From the NCBI RefSeq assembly GCF_033568475.1, contig NC_133122.1:83537442-83601441 (forward strand): 64,000 nt of DNA. The letters run 5' to 3'. The position numbers and the translations under genes are program-made. This DNA comes from Henckelia pumila (lineage: Eukaryota > Streptophyta > Magnoliopsida > Lamiales > Gesneriaceae). A model generated the notes under the pieces. That model was not told where the DNA came from and ran no database searches. It was given only the letters and a program-made list of their open reading frames with translations. Every line of letters starts with the position of its first letter. Position 1 is the first letter of the stretch. Below, one piece after another: positions 47,829-59,200 of the stretch.

Positions 47829-49131
47829 ATGATTGGGATCTACAGGCGGTGTGTTCATAGAGGCGTGCGTTTCCACCACCACCGGCCGCCGCCGCCGTCC
47901 CCGGCCGCCATAGCGAGAAGCTTCTTGTGGTCGTGATTTTACGGCCACCTTTTAATCAAGGATCACAGGCGTTTGGCTCGAGCAGGCTAGTTCCTAAGAT
48001 CTGTTCGTGAGTGCCCAGGAAAGAAACCTTGGTTCTTGGGAGTTACAAGACCTTTACAAGCCTTTCTTCCATAAACAGAGGTTCACCAATTCTTCGCCTC
48101 TCCCTGATTCTTGGAAGATCTCTAAAATTCAAGCAGGGAGCAGCAGAGCAGGCAGCACTGACGTTGTTGCAATGTTGCAAGGCAAAAGCAGTAAGTGCTT
48201 TTGCTCCTTTCCACCAATGCGTTCCAAACCAGCAGAATCAATCCAACCATCAAGTTCCAAAAGGAAGGTAAATTAATTTATAATCTTTTTCTCTCGAATG
48301 GTTCGGTGCTGTGACGAAGTTTCAAATGCTGAATTTTGTTTTGATTATCATTGTACCTTCGCAGAAAGGAATTAATCTGAAAGAGAGGTTTAGCAGCATG
48401 TACCCGCTGTAGAGTTTTATTCTTCTGATACGTGGGTCATGGAGGAAAACTTTGATGGGCAGAAAACCCATCAAAGGCTCCCCTTATTCTCGAGGTTTGG
48501 CTCTTCACTTTTTTTCCCAACATTTGGAGAGCCAAAGATAATAGCCAAATCGTGAATGTATAAATTGCTCATAGAATTTGTTGTGCAAAACACAGGGGAA
48601 ATTACCAAATGCTCAGTACCTTAAAGGGTTGTATGGCCACGGAAACAAAGTGGAGGACGAACAGATCCGACCCGAGAATGTTTCATTAGTCACCTACACA
48701 GGCGGAGACACAACCACCCCCTGCCGGGAACTCAACGGAACTCTACTCGCGCCGGCACGCGCGCGTCAGAAGGCGGCCACCCCGAGTTCGGAAGACACCC
48801 CCACGCCTGCGGCAAAGCACACATCACCTCATGTTCACTCGAACACGTCTCGCGGCGAATCACCGAATCGCCCGGCTCCGGAAAATCAGGAGCAGCAGCA
48901 GAGACACAGAGAGGACATTGGCTGATAGATGATGACGATGATAGAACTGAGTTTAGTGTGCTCCAACATGGAATTGGAAGACGATTTTTTCGTGGGTTTT
49001 GGATGGATTTCATAGTCGTCCCCCGTGACTGACAATTGCTTTCTCCGATCACTTCCCGAGCGAGCTTCCAGTTGCCACAATTGGCTATGCGCCCCATCCA
49101 ACTACGACCGCATCGCACGGTGGTGGTTGAC
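47829..49131 (+). CDS. Group IIe WRKY transcription factor (WRKY22/27/29-like), frame interrupted by indels
   Basis: Three exons, about 47829-48267, 48365-48494 and 48596-49131, with GT-AG borders. Start: ATG 47829 with DWDLQAV one frame over, the N-terminal motif of WRKY22-type proteins. ELQDLYKPFF follows at about 48035. Exon 2 spells, across frames, KNQLKRVVQHVPA-like sequence, SSDTW, the WRKYGQK region (48435-48470) and KPIKGSPYSR, then the intron after the conserved Arg that marks the WRKY domain. Exon 3 gives the zinc-finger half (STLKGCMA, RSDPRMF, VTYTG, then His-rich sequence) and an acidic tail (MELEDDFFVGF). Group IIe factors bind W-boxes in defence signalling. At least six small indels split the frame, including inside WRKYGQK. 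It is either a pseudogene or a true gene with sequence errors. Confidence 0.85.
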
Positions 49132-52079
49132 CTGGAAAAAAAGTTGCTTAGATGCCTTTGTTCTGGTCACTCACTTTTTTTCTTTTTTCTTTTTTCTTTT
49201 TTATTTCTGTAGGCACAAGACAACAATTGTAGCAGACTATTCGTTGTAAAGAATCGTTGAATCAGCATATATCATGATATATATATATATAATTATATAT
49301 ATTATACATATAAATACTTAGTATATTCGGCTTTGTGATGAGTGAGTGAGGTATAGGAATCTCAATTCACGAAGAGCCTGTGATGGCGGAAAAAAGAGTT
49401 GAGTGCTTTGCCTTCTTGGTCTCTTGTTGTACTGATAATAGAATATATTAATAAGAAAATTATTAAACGATCCGGCATCCATTTTTAATCAATTGCTCTA
49501 GTTTCTTCTAACTTTTTCATTTCCTTTTGGGAGTCCGCTGATTTTCGTATTTAAGCTATCAATCTCAAAATATTCCTAGTTCCCTTGGTAATAGAGGAAG
49601 TCCTTGGGTATGTAATTACAGCTTACATTAAATCTATGTTGTGCGACTTGTCGTTATTCTTCTATAGTTAGGCTGCTTTTCAAATTAAGGCAAACAAAGG
49701 AGCATAGGGTGCACCTGTGATAATAGAAGCATATAATATAGCAATATAAATAGCACATTATTTATTCCAAAAATAAGATTGTTAGCACATCGTTAATCTT
49801 CAAATTCGAACCGTATTAATAAACTTTAAATATTAAAAAAAAAATGGTTAAAAAAAAGTGAAAGCTTTTTAATTTGGGCGCAGCAACAATCTTCCCGACG
49901 GTCAGCGCCATTAAGGAGTAAAACATGCAAAGAGGATACAAGATGAGCTAAACGTCGTTTGAGAAAGTGATTATCAGGTTAACTATTATTTGATAGTGTT
50001 TTGCAACCTCTAAAACCATAATCACTTATTTTTAATGGTTACAAACAGTATATTACTTATCAATTATCAACAATGGTTTGTCCATTCCAACCAAGGTGGG
50101 CAATTGAAGGTCAATGTGTTGCGATGCTGGTAATTTCTGTCACTCGTGGGAGTAACAACAATTACCAATCTTTCTCGATATCCGTTTCTTGAATTTCCTA
50201 CTACTCTTCTTCTGGCATTACTCTCAGTTTTCAAGTTTCCTGAACGGCGCGCTTTTATGTTCTTGCCTCTCATTACGACAAACTCCGACGGTTCGATGAT
50301 CCTGTTTTTTGGTCTGTTGATAAAACTTTTACTGCCTTATAGGGACTGAACAACAACGGCCCGAGAAAATCGATGGTCTTGCCGGCTGGGGTTGAATCCG
50401 GTGCAAAAATCCCATCCCCCCGCAAAACCATAGTATAAAATGAAAGATATTGGCGCTAGTGCATCTTCTTACTTTGATCTTTTACAGAGATGTCCATTAG
50501 TTCAAGAATTGAGTAAATTGACTAATAAATTACTAATACAGATATGTCGAGTTGCCCGGTCCAATATCAATATCACCCAGCATTATAATCCCCAAAATTT
50601 AGCAAAAACATGGATAACTTCAACAAATGCTGTTGATCACGGATTCTAATATTTGTGACTAACAGGCTAAAAATACTTTTTTCCCTTTCCCCAAAGTAGA
50701 GATACGAACTAGTGAAAGGATATATGATAACATAATCACCCTGCTATAAGCAACCATTAACTTAACGTCAATATTATATCTGTTCAAGGAGAAAGGATTT
50801 AAGATGTCAATCCACACCCTTAAATCTTAAAACATTTGCGGAATTAACGAACATAATTATCAGCAAATCAAACTTCAAGGAGAATTTTTTGAGCTGGGGA
50901 AAAAGAAGAGAAGAGAGAAAAAAAGCATTACATAATCATCACTGCACATATCCAAATGTCAGTCCCAATATTGCATTAATATCAAAAACAATAGTGATGC
51001 AAGAGATTGAATGTGTATTTGTCAGCAAGATAAAAAAAATTAAATCCATGAACTTCCAAACTATGAACTTCCTCCTTAAGTCTTTAACTTATAATAATCT
51101 TGTTTGATATTTGAGCTCGGAGGGGGTTCTATTTGTTCCTTGGCATTCAAAACTATAACCTGGTTTATATGGGTCGATAGGTATGCGGTCTTAGGTAGTG
51201 TTTGGTAGAACTTCATCTCAAGCTTTTTGTTAACAAAATTTCTAAAATTTCAAATTTTTGTGATGGAAAAGATTTATAAGTGCTTTATAGAAGCTCACCC
51301 CAAACACTATTTTAATCAATAGCAGTCATAATTATGATTCTATTACAACCTCAAATGGACAAGGTTCATCATTAAATAATTGTATTACAACTTACAACAG
51401 ACAGACGCCTAAAGCTGATTGACCTGGTTTTGAAAACATTGCCCCACTGAAGGGGTTCAAAATTGGTTCTACTTGAAAAACATGGGGGGACGAAATATAA
51501 TAGAGACTGGTGGGCTAAGCAGATAGACTGTACATCTCAATGGGGAAATTATCCCCATTAAATATTCAAAAGTGAAAATAAGTCTGCCATTATAGTATTC
51601 CTCCAAAAAATTCAAGTTTCACTGACAACAAAAATCTCAAACCTCCTCTCCAGTAAGCAGCTTTGTGAAAGGATGCAAATATTGAAGACCATCTCTCACA
51701 TTTCCAATACAAACTTTTTTTAGCTCGAAAACATATTTCACTAACAAGTCAAAAGGTCCTTTCTTTTACACTTCAACAGTCACATTTCAGAAAAAAAGTT
51801 GTTTCCTCCCCATGAAGGGGTGAACTTTGGCTCCACCGGGTGAATTGGATCTTGGCCGTTCATGGCCCGGGCTCCACATACAAGGGTTGGGCCCCCACAC
51901 AACAAATTTGTGTGGAGCTCGGACTCATGAAACGGTGGATGCTGCAACCGATTTAAACATAGAATGAGCCCCTATGAAGGCACTGAAGTGATGAATGAGT
52001 TCGTGAGCTTCCAGAATTTGCACTAAAAAACATTAGGTCCTAATAAGACTACTAGGATTTAAGGGTTGATATATATATA
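49132..52079. other. Intergenic region between WRKY and MRPL46
   Basis: A/T-rich with an (AT)n stretch near 49277-49310 and several frames of 60-75 codons without recognisable similarity (for example 50146-50349 and 50440-50649). A short inverted repeat is at 51856-51935. I see no gene. Confidence 0.6.
51856..51935. repeat. Short inverted repeat (hairpin-forming)
   Basis: Arms ccgttcatggcccgggctcc... (51856-51880) and ...gagctcggactcatgaaacgg (51909-51935) are imperfect reverse complements with a 28-base loop. It could be the core of a small foldback MITE. Confidence 0.65.
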
Positions 52080-52985
52080 TATTATGAGCCTTACCTACAG
52101 CCCCTTATTGGAAATTATGGGCCTACATTGAATGCGTACAGAGGCCCAGTACTCGAGATTGTTTCTATATGGGCCTACATTCAAGGAAAGCACATACCCG
52201 TTAGCCGAGGATATGAGCCTTCACATTTAGGCCTATCATTGCCAACGGAGCCCAGTTTTCGAGATTATGGGCCTTTCCATTTTTTTTATTTTTTTGGTCC
52301 TACATTCAATCGCTAGCAGAATATGGGCCTATAAACACGGTCTTTTTCTTACTAACGTTATTATATGGGGCCTACAGGCGGCTCATTTCAGTATTGGAGT
52401 TATAGGCCTGCCTCCTTTCTGAGCCTACAATCAAATGCAGACCCATTATGAGATTCTGAGCCCAACGTTTAAAGGGAATAGACCCAATTAATACGAGTTT
52501 ATTTTTGGCGTACCATTCAAGGAAAGCTCAGGATCGTTTCCTGAGATTATGGGCCTCCTTTAGGCCTGCCAATCAAAGCAAGCTAGCCGTCATTTTAGAT
52601 ATTAAGGGGTCTCTTGTTATTTGGGCCTACAATGCGAGATCATGGGCCTTTCCGAATTTGGTCATACGATCAACCAACAGCCGGATCCCATTAAATTGAG
52701 AACTGATGGGGCCTATAAAATACGGTAAGAAAGAGGGCCATTTACTATTTACTCCAGATTATTGGGTCTACAAGCGTAAACGGTAAGACTCATTATTGGA
52801 GATTTCATTGCATTCGCTTCTGGCAACAATCACAAGCTAAGAGATCCCTTATGATATTAATGGGCCTACAATCAATCCTAACAGAGGCCCCCAAAAAACC
52901 CAATTACGAGACTACCTTATTCATTTGGGCCTAAAATCGAACTTGAAGTGAGGAACCATGGGCCCATTTCCGATTTGGTCCCCGA
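52080..52985. repeat. Degenerate array of GGGCCT motifs upstream of MRPL46
   Basis: GGGCCT occurs 11 times in ~900 bp, mostly as ttATGGGCCTAcaat, with further variants (ttaggcct, gagcccag). The irregular period is roughly 40-90 bp, with recurring companions such as cgagattat and acattcaa. TGGGCC/T is the site II element bound by TCP factors in promoters of ribosomal and mitochondrial protein genes. The array ends ~80 bp before the MRPL46 start codon, so it may be the promoter, a decayed minisatellite, or both. Confidence 0.7.
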
Positions 52986-53064
52986 CCAGCAACCGCGGCC
53001 CATTTCGTACAACCATAACAACCAAAAATTCAGCACCCGATTTCTTCTTCTCAGAGTGAGGAAG

Positions 53065-55188
53065 ATGCAGAGAACGAACGTCGTATGCGAGGCTGGTTTG
53101 ACAAGAAATCGAGGGTTTTGTTCCAGAGAGTGGCGATGAGAAGATCCGTAAAGCCGTCCTTGTGCTATTAATCGAGAGGCTCCTTCCGGTTGTCATTCCC
53201 AAAATCGACCCTATTGTCTATGCATTTACAAGAATTCTCGTGAGCATTTTGCTATACCATCGTGATCATCTATTTACATATTGAGGCAAAGTTAATGCGA
53301 ATTGCAGATAACGTGTTGAACCATTCGGGGAGATATCCTATTGCATATTCAAACGTGTTGAACTCTTTTACATTCGTGTGGAATTGTTTTGGTCCCTTTT
53401 AAATTTTGTTTGGAAGGGAATTTTGGGGAAGTATAAATGATTGCAGTTGCTCTTTTGTTTCGTGGAGAAATGAACAATAGGAATATTCAATATCTTTGGA
53501 ATCAGGCTACATAAGCATATTCCTTTTTTGGGCTAATGTTGTTGATTGTGATTTTTTTAAATGGTTTAATTTTGTTTCATATAGTTCTTGAAGCGTTTTG
53601 GATCCATGTCCCAGGTTCCGATGGAGACACGCCAATATTTTCGGGAATACCCTGGAAGCTTTTCTTGAAAAAATCTGATGCCAAGGTAACCCTTGTTTTT
53701 TCCTTTTCCTTTCTTTACCTTTTTGGTTGGTTCGTGTTCTGGGTCTAATAACAAATACACCATGTGAGTATCTCTTCATAATTCATATGTGCCTCAATTG
53801 ACTAGGCTGCTAGAATATGCATACTCATTATATCAGTAGTAACAAGAACAGGACCTAACCCCCGTGTATCTCCTATGTGGTCCCTTACAGCTGCTGCATT
53901 CCGTTTGCATAAAAGTTAATTCAGTTCTTTTCTTCTAGAATTGTCTGTGCGGTTTTCTATGTGTGGTAACAGGTGGTTTTTTATATACAGGGGATAAAGA
54001 GAGATTATCAAAATATGACTACACACCAGCTCCACGGATCACCGATGCTGAGACAAAAATCAACGATGATCAACGGTAATATTTTCTAATTTATTTATTT
54101 GCACAATCGAGTTCTCTGTTTTTTCTCTTATCTCTGGACCATGAACTGGTAAAACCTTCCATTTACTTACCCGTATTTCCATGTAATAATTTTCATTCTG
54201 ATTCTCGGGTCAAGTAACAAATGCAACATGAATACCGAATGGATGATCAAAATCCTTTTTTTTCCTCACCTTTTCTTTTGTTAGGTTCTGCCATGTTTTT
54301 TGTATTTATAGGAATGCATCAGCGCACAGTATAATATGCTATGTCTGAGAAGTTTTCATTTTGTGCTACCAAACGTCGTAGTGTCCCATGACACCCATAT
54401 CAATCTATTAGATGAAAAACGAACTATGTTTCATGTAGGTCACTGCAAAGAAGCATTTGATCAGAGACTCTTAATCTTCTCCTTTATGGTACTGCATATT
54501 GTTTTCTAACGGGAAATCCATGTCTGGCATTTTCTGAAAAAGGTTTACGAGTCCTGAACAGACATTACGCGGGGTACATTTAGCTTGCAAATATATTGTA
54601 GGCTAAGTTTGGTTAGATGATTAGATTTTTGATGTACTCATTTCAACTCATTTTATAAACTGAGGAATAGTGTGAAAAACAAATATTAAAAGTAGCGATG
54701 GATTAGTTCCCATCCTCCATGGAATTGGAACCAACCGTTATTGGGAGTCATGTTTTCTCAACATTCATTTTACATTTATAACCGTGGGAAAAAAGGAATA
54801 ACAGAAAGCCAAAAGTTTGCAGTGTGCCAGAATCTGCCTTAAAATCTGTGCTAGGATATCTTTCCCATACATATTTTGGTTGAGGAAATGGCTCCAATTG
54901 GCCATATGATCATACACTCTCAGGAGAATAAGCCAGGACAACACGCCTCTCATAAGGTAAGTGTCCTGTTTTCTTTAGACATATCACTCATGTAGCATTA
55001 TGTAAGTTCTTCTTGTTTAATCTTTCCTCCATCTTGGCAGCGATTCGTTTTTAAAATCTCAAGTGATTTGCTACAAGCAAGTTGATTATCGGAAAATGCG
55101 AAGATTTTTGTCTGGGTGACAAAGGATGAACTAACTAAATTATTTTCCGGAGCAAGCCGAATACCTTGACAAGATGATAATCAGCTGA
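53065..55188 (+). CDS. MRPL46: Mitochondrial ribosomal protein L46 (bL/mL46), frame interrupted by indels
   Basis: Six exons with canonical borders: about 53065-53239, 53615-53685, 53991-54075, 54439-54501, ~54790-54956 and 55041-55188. Pieces recognised in changing frames: MQRTNVVCEAGLTRNRGF; ERLLPVVIPKIDPIVYAF; FRWR...REYPG...KSDAK; KYDYTPAPRITDAE; SLQRS...LNLLLYGTAY; ESALKSVLG and GYLSHTYF...GHMI; FVWVTKDEL; and KMIIS followed by TGA at 55186-55188. This matches plant mL46 (Nudix-fold protein of the mitochondrial large subunit, Arabidopsis At1g14620 type) from start to stop. Each of exons 1-6 has at least one frame break. Introns are retained, so it is not a processed copy. Upstream site II motifs fit the usual regulation of such genes. 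Confidence 0.85.
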
Positions 55189-56237
55189 TGCATTTTGTGT
55201 TTAACCATCTATGGTTTCAATTTAAGATGCAGTGTGACTGCGTATTATTCAAGTTCCTGAATTCCATATAGATAGAAAGGTCTATGAAAATCAACCGTCT
55301 GACGAAATTTATGTTAGCCGACCATAGGATTTTCTCAGGCAAAAGAAAAATGAATGCACGCAGAAGTAATTAATTCCAAGGCCAGATGAGGAACACACTT
55401 ACAAGGCTACGTACGTGAGGTAGCAGCGTTGGGGTTGAATTTTAAAATGTGCGATTACATATTATTATGTAATAATTGCTACTGCTTTCTCTCTTTTGGA
55501 ACACAATACTATTTGCAAATGCCTTTTCTTGTTGCCCACTTTAAGTTACTTAACAAGCAACATGAAGTTTTAAGTTTAGTCAAGATGATTTGTTTTCGGT
55601 GACATTACAGTACTGAGGTAAGAGCGTTCCCTCCATATTTACATGCATATCTTTTATTTTGAATTAGCGATGACAAATTCAACCTTTCCACGAAAATTTT
55701 TGAATGTGTAAAAACTATATTTTGTACTTCGACTAGGAAATTCGTGGAAAAAGTTTTTAGGTCCATAAAAACATAGGCGAGCGAACGAAGGAAGTTACTT
55801 CAAGGCCACGAAGAAAATCAATTACAAAGATGGGACAACATTAAATTCTCAACGTATTGAAATTTTATTCCTTACAAACGGTATTCAAAGAGACAAGAGT
55901 CCGCTTCAAAATATCCTTACCCAGCAGGTCCGCCGGCAATTGCTAATGCAGACATATTACAGTGCCTAATGTGACTAAATTACATAGGTATGCAATCTAT
56001 TTAATAATATCAACAGACCGGGACACAAAGAATCGAAAAGAAACAAAAATATGGCGAACTAACAAGGGGGTATTAACAAAAATCTATACTTTTTTGGAGT
56101 ATTTAACAGTCACAATTCCATTCATTATCAATACCTTGGAGGTATTCTTAAGTTCTGAAAATTGATTATTCTGATGAGGTGTAGAGAGGAACAGTGGAAA
56201 ACTCCGACATCAGAAGGTTCACGATGCAAGCAAAATT
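55189..56237. other. Intergenic region between two convergent genes
   Basis: Lies between the MRPL46 stop and the golgin stop. A/T-rich, probably both 3' UTRs. No coding region or repeat recognised. Confidence 0.6.
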
Positions 56238-59200
56238 TCATGATATCGCAGGGAGCAGCTTTGGTTTTGCGGTTGATGTAAGTAGCTCGGTGTAAGCAGT
56301 ACTTTGACAATCTGGAGGAATTCCCAATGTTGGTGTAAAGATAGTTAAATCTGTGTCTGCGGCTTTAGGACTTCCTTCGAGTTGGTCTCGCTTCGATCCA
56401 TTGTTAGTCTCCCTTTTTTCTTTTTCTTCATTTTCTTTAAGTAGAAAATCCACCCATAGATCTGGCAAATGACTGAATAAAAGTTTCCAGAAAGTATTTT
56501 AGGCATTTGGTGGAAGAATATTGGAGAACCCACCATTTTTTAAATTTTAGTAATTCATGTTAATTGAAGAGCTACGAAGGCTAGTTTCTCGGATGGAATG
56601 AAATGGGGGAAACTATATAAGGCGTGTTAACCAGTATCAAAAGGAGAATAAAAAACCACAAGAGAATGGAGCAGTGAGAGAGACCTGGTCGTCTGACATA
56701 GCGGTAGAAGCTTCAGCAGAGCTGCCACCCAAGATGCCCCCAACTAATCGACCAGGAAAACCCAACACACCCCGTACTAACACCTTTGCCAAGCTCCTTG
56801 ATGAGCAATGCCTATCCTTTGCTTGTCTTCATCAGAAAACCCAGCATGCGAACCATGAGATCAAGAACCTGAAACAATGGGTAAGTAGAGGTTACCATGG
56901 ATGCCAGACAGGTACTTCTTGCTCCTTCATTATATAAACTGTCCATAAGATACTCTACATACAGAATCAGATGGGCATGAGCTTTCAGATGAATGATTGA
57001 TTAGGTATTAAGATTCTTAACAGAGCTAGACAGGATTACTCGAAATACTTATAAAGATTTTTTAAGTAGCTTTAGTTCCTTAGTAAAGCTTTCTACATCC
57101 TCCAGATCAGTTACTGTACCTCTTTGCTGTGATTTCTCTGGAAATAGGTCACCAGTAATTTAATTACAATGCGCCTGGCAATAAAAACACTTGTTATGTT
57201 CCTTCTAATCAAAGAAAAGTTCCTGCAAAACTTTTAGAATATATATCAACTAGAGCTAATTTAAGTTCAAATATCATATGGATAATGAAACTACGCATCC
57301 ATGACTGTCTTAAAAGAAAATACATACAAAACTGACAGCATAATACAAACAAGGTCATTTTAGAGCCACAAAATAGTCAAACCACGCTTTCAAATTTGAA
57401 CAATCGGGGAGAGGAAGGGCAGTTGGCAAGACGAGCAAGAAAAACTAAGCCCCAATATTTCCCCCAATCTCCTAGATTCTTTAACGAAAACAAAATAGTA
57501 CAAGGAAGTTTCACTATGGTGCATTGTAGTTCTAGATGGAGTGCACAAGTTCATATGGTAGACGCAACTACCTCTAACGTTGCTGATACTAGAACCAAGA
57601 GGTAGTTTACATGCTAACTGTTTGGGTACAGTCCAGAGAACATGTTCAAATTTATTCTGGATTAGATTAGAAATTTTTTTGCCAAGATAAAAAAAACGAA
57701 AAAAAAATGACATCGCCAGCTTTCTAATTGATAGTTTGATACCCTCGGTGCCTTGTTTCCCACGGAAAGGGCATATTCAGAAGCTTCTTACAACTTCCTC
57801 AACTTCCGTCTTTTGCTTATTATTTTTTCCTTTTTAAATTTGTTTGGGGATTCTTTTATTTTTTATTTTTTTAATTCATTTATTTTATTTTAAATTTTTT
57901 TCTTTTTTTTTTTTGGATTTCCTACACGTGAAACCGTAAAGGTATAATATGATACAGATGATGACCAAGTAGTGAAGTCAATTTGGGTTAATGGTCCTCG
58001 CACAGACATTAACGTAGATAGCTTTTGCCTTTTAGAGCGACACCATAAAAATCAGTCATGACTAGAGATACTGACTGCGTCACAAAGAATGATCATATTT
58101 GGTCCACCTAGAATAAAAAGAAATGAAAAGATCAGGCTCTCTCACCTGTCAACGAGAAAATCAGAGTCCACAGACATTCGGTTTAGCCTTGTCATGCTTT
58201 GCTCAAGAGCTCGACGCAGTTTGTCATTATCCTCCTCAAGCTTCTTAACTCTTCTGTTTCTTTCCTCAACCACTCTTTCAACTTGCAAAAGCTTCCCTAA
58301 CATCTCTTCCTTCCCCCTTTTTGATGCTTCTGTTTGTTGGTGTGCTTCCTAACAGCAGATGCAGGGAAAGATGAGGGTTTAAGTTGAACTGGAAACAATA
58401 TAAAAGGACATGCATCTTATTAAGCAGCCAGATCATGATCTTGACCATGAATGAGAAAGCTGGCAAACTTTAAAATATCAAAGCTCACGGTCGTGTACCA
58501 CATTTACAAAAACATGAAATAGAACTGTAAGTTGCTCAAATACATCACGACTTAAAAATTATTAGCTTCGATACAAGTGTGGTGTGTGCTGATGTTGAAA
58601 ACTGTGATAAAGTTGAGAAATCACACCTTCAACATCTCGGAAAGTCGAGCAGATTCTTCTTTGGCCACGGACAACTCCTGTCCAAGACGTTCCTAAACAT
58701 AAAGTACACACAGTCATACACATATTCTTTGCCTTTCTCATCTAATTTCAACGATGGAAACAAAGTTTTACCTTAGCTTCAATTTCAGCATAATACTGGC
58801 CAAGGGCAGTTTGCAGATTCAGAACTTCCACATTCTTTGCATCTACAGTGCTCCTGAAGCTAGTCAATTTTCTATTAAGCTCGTCTATAGTTTCCTTAGA
58901 CTTCTTAAGTTCATTAATATTAGACATTTTAATTTCTTCCTGACTTCCAACTGCCTGTTTCAGAGCTTTCTCCAATTGTAATATTTGAACTCTTTGATAT
59001 TCATTGGCTTCTCGCAGTTCCACAATGATTTTATTGTCCTCATCCATCTTCTCTGACTCCTCAGATTCCTGTGGATATTTTTTTATATTACTCAATTTAA
59101 ACAAGCACTTATATCATTGATATTGTGATAGACAACAGTACACCAAAAAAGAGACGCGGAACAGCGCCAGACCTTTTCCAGCAAGTGCTGCTTAAGTCGT

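Noticed and set aside
48007-48276. A separate small gene encoding an 89-residue protein
   Set aside because: ELQDLYKPFF and the collinear WRKY domain downstream show that it is part of WRKY exon 1 in one of its shifted frames.
48732-49118. 128-codon minus-strand frame
   Set aside because: Antisense to WRKY exon 3; it exists because of high GC content there and has no recognisable domain.
53507-53779. 90-codon minus-strand frame
   Set aside because: Antisense to MRPL46 exon 2 and its introns.
56674-56937. 87-codon plus-strand frame
   Set aside because: Antisense to golgin exon 14, whose coding sense is clear from the GRAB domain.
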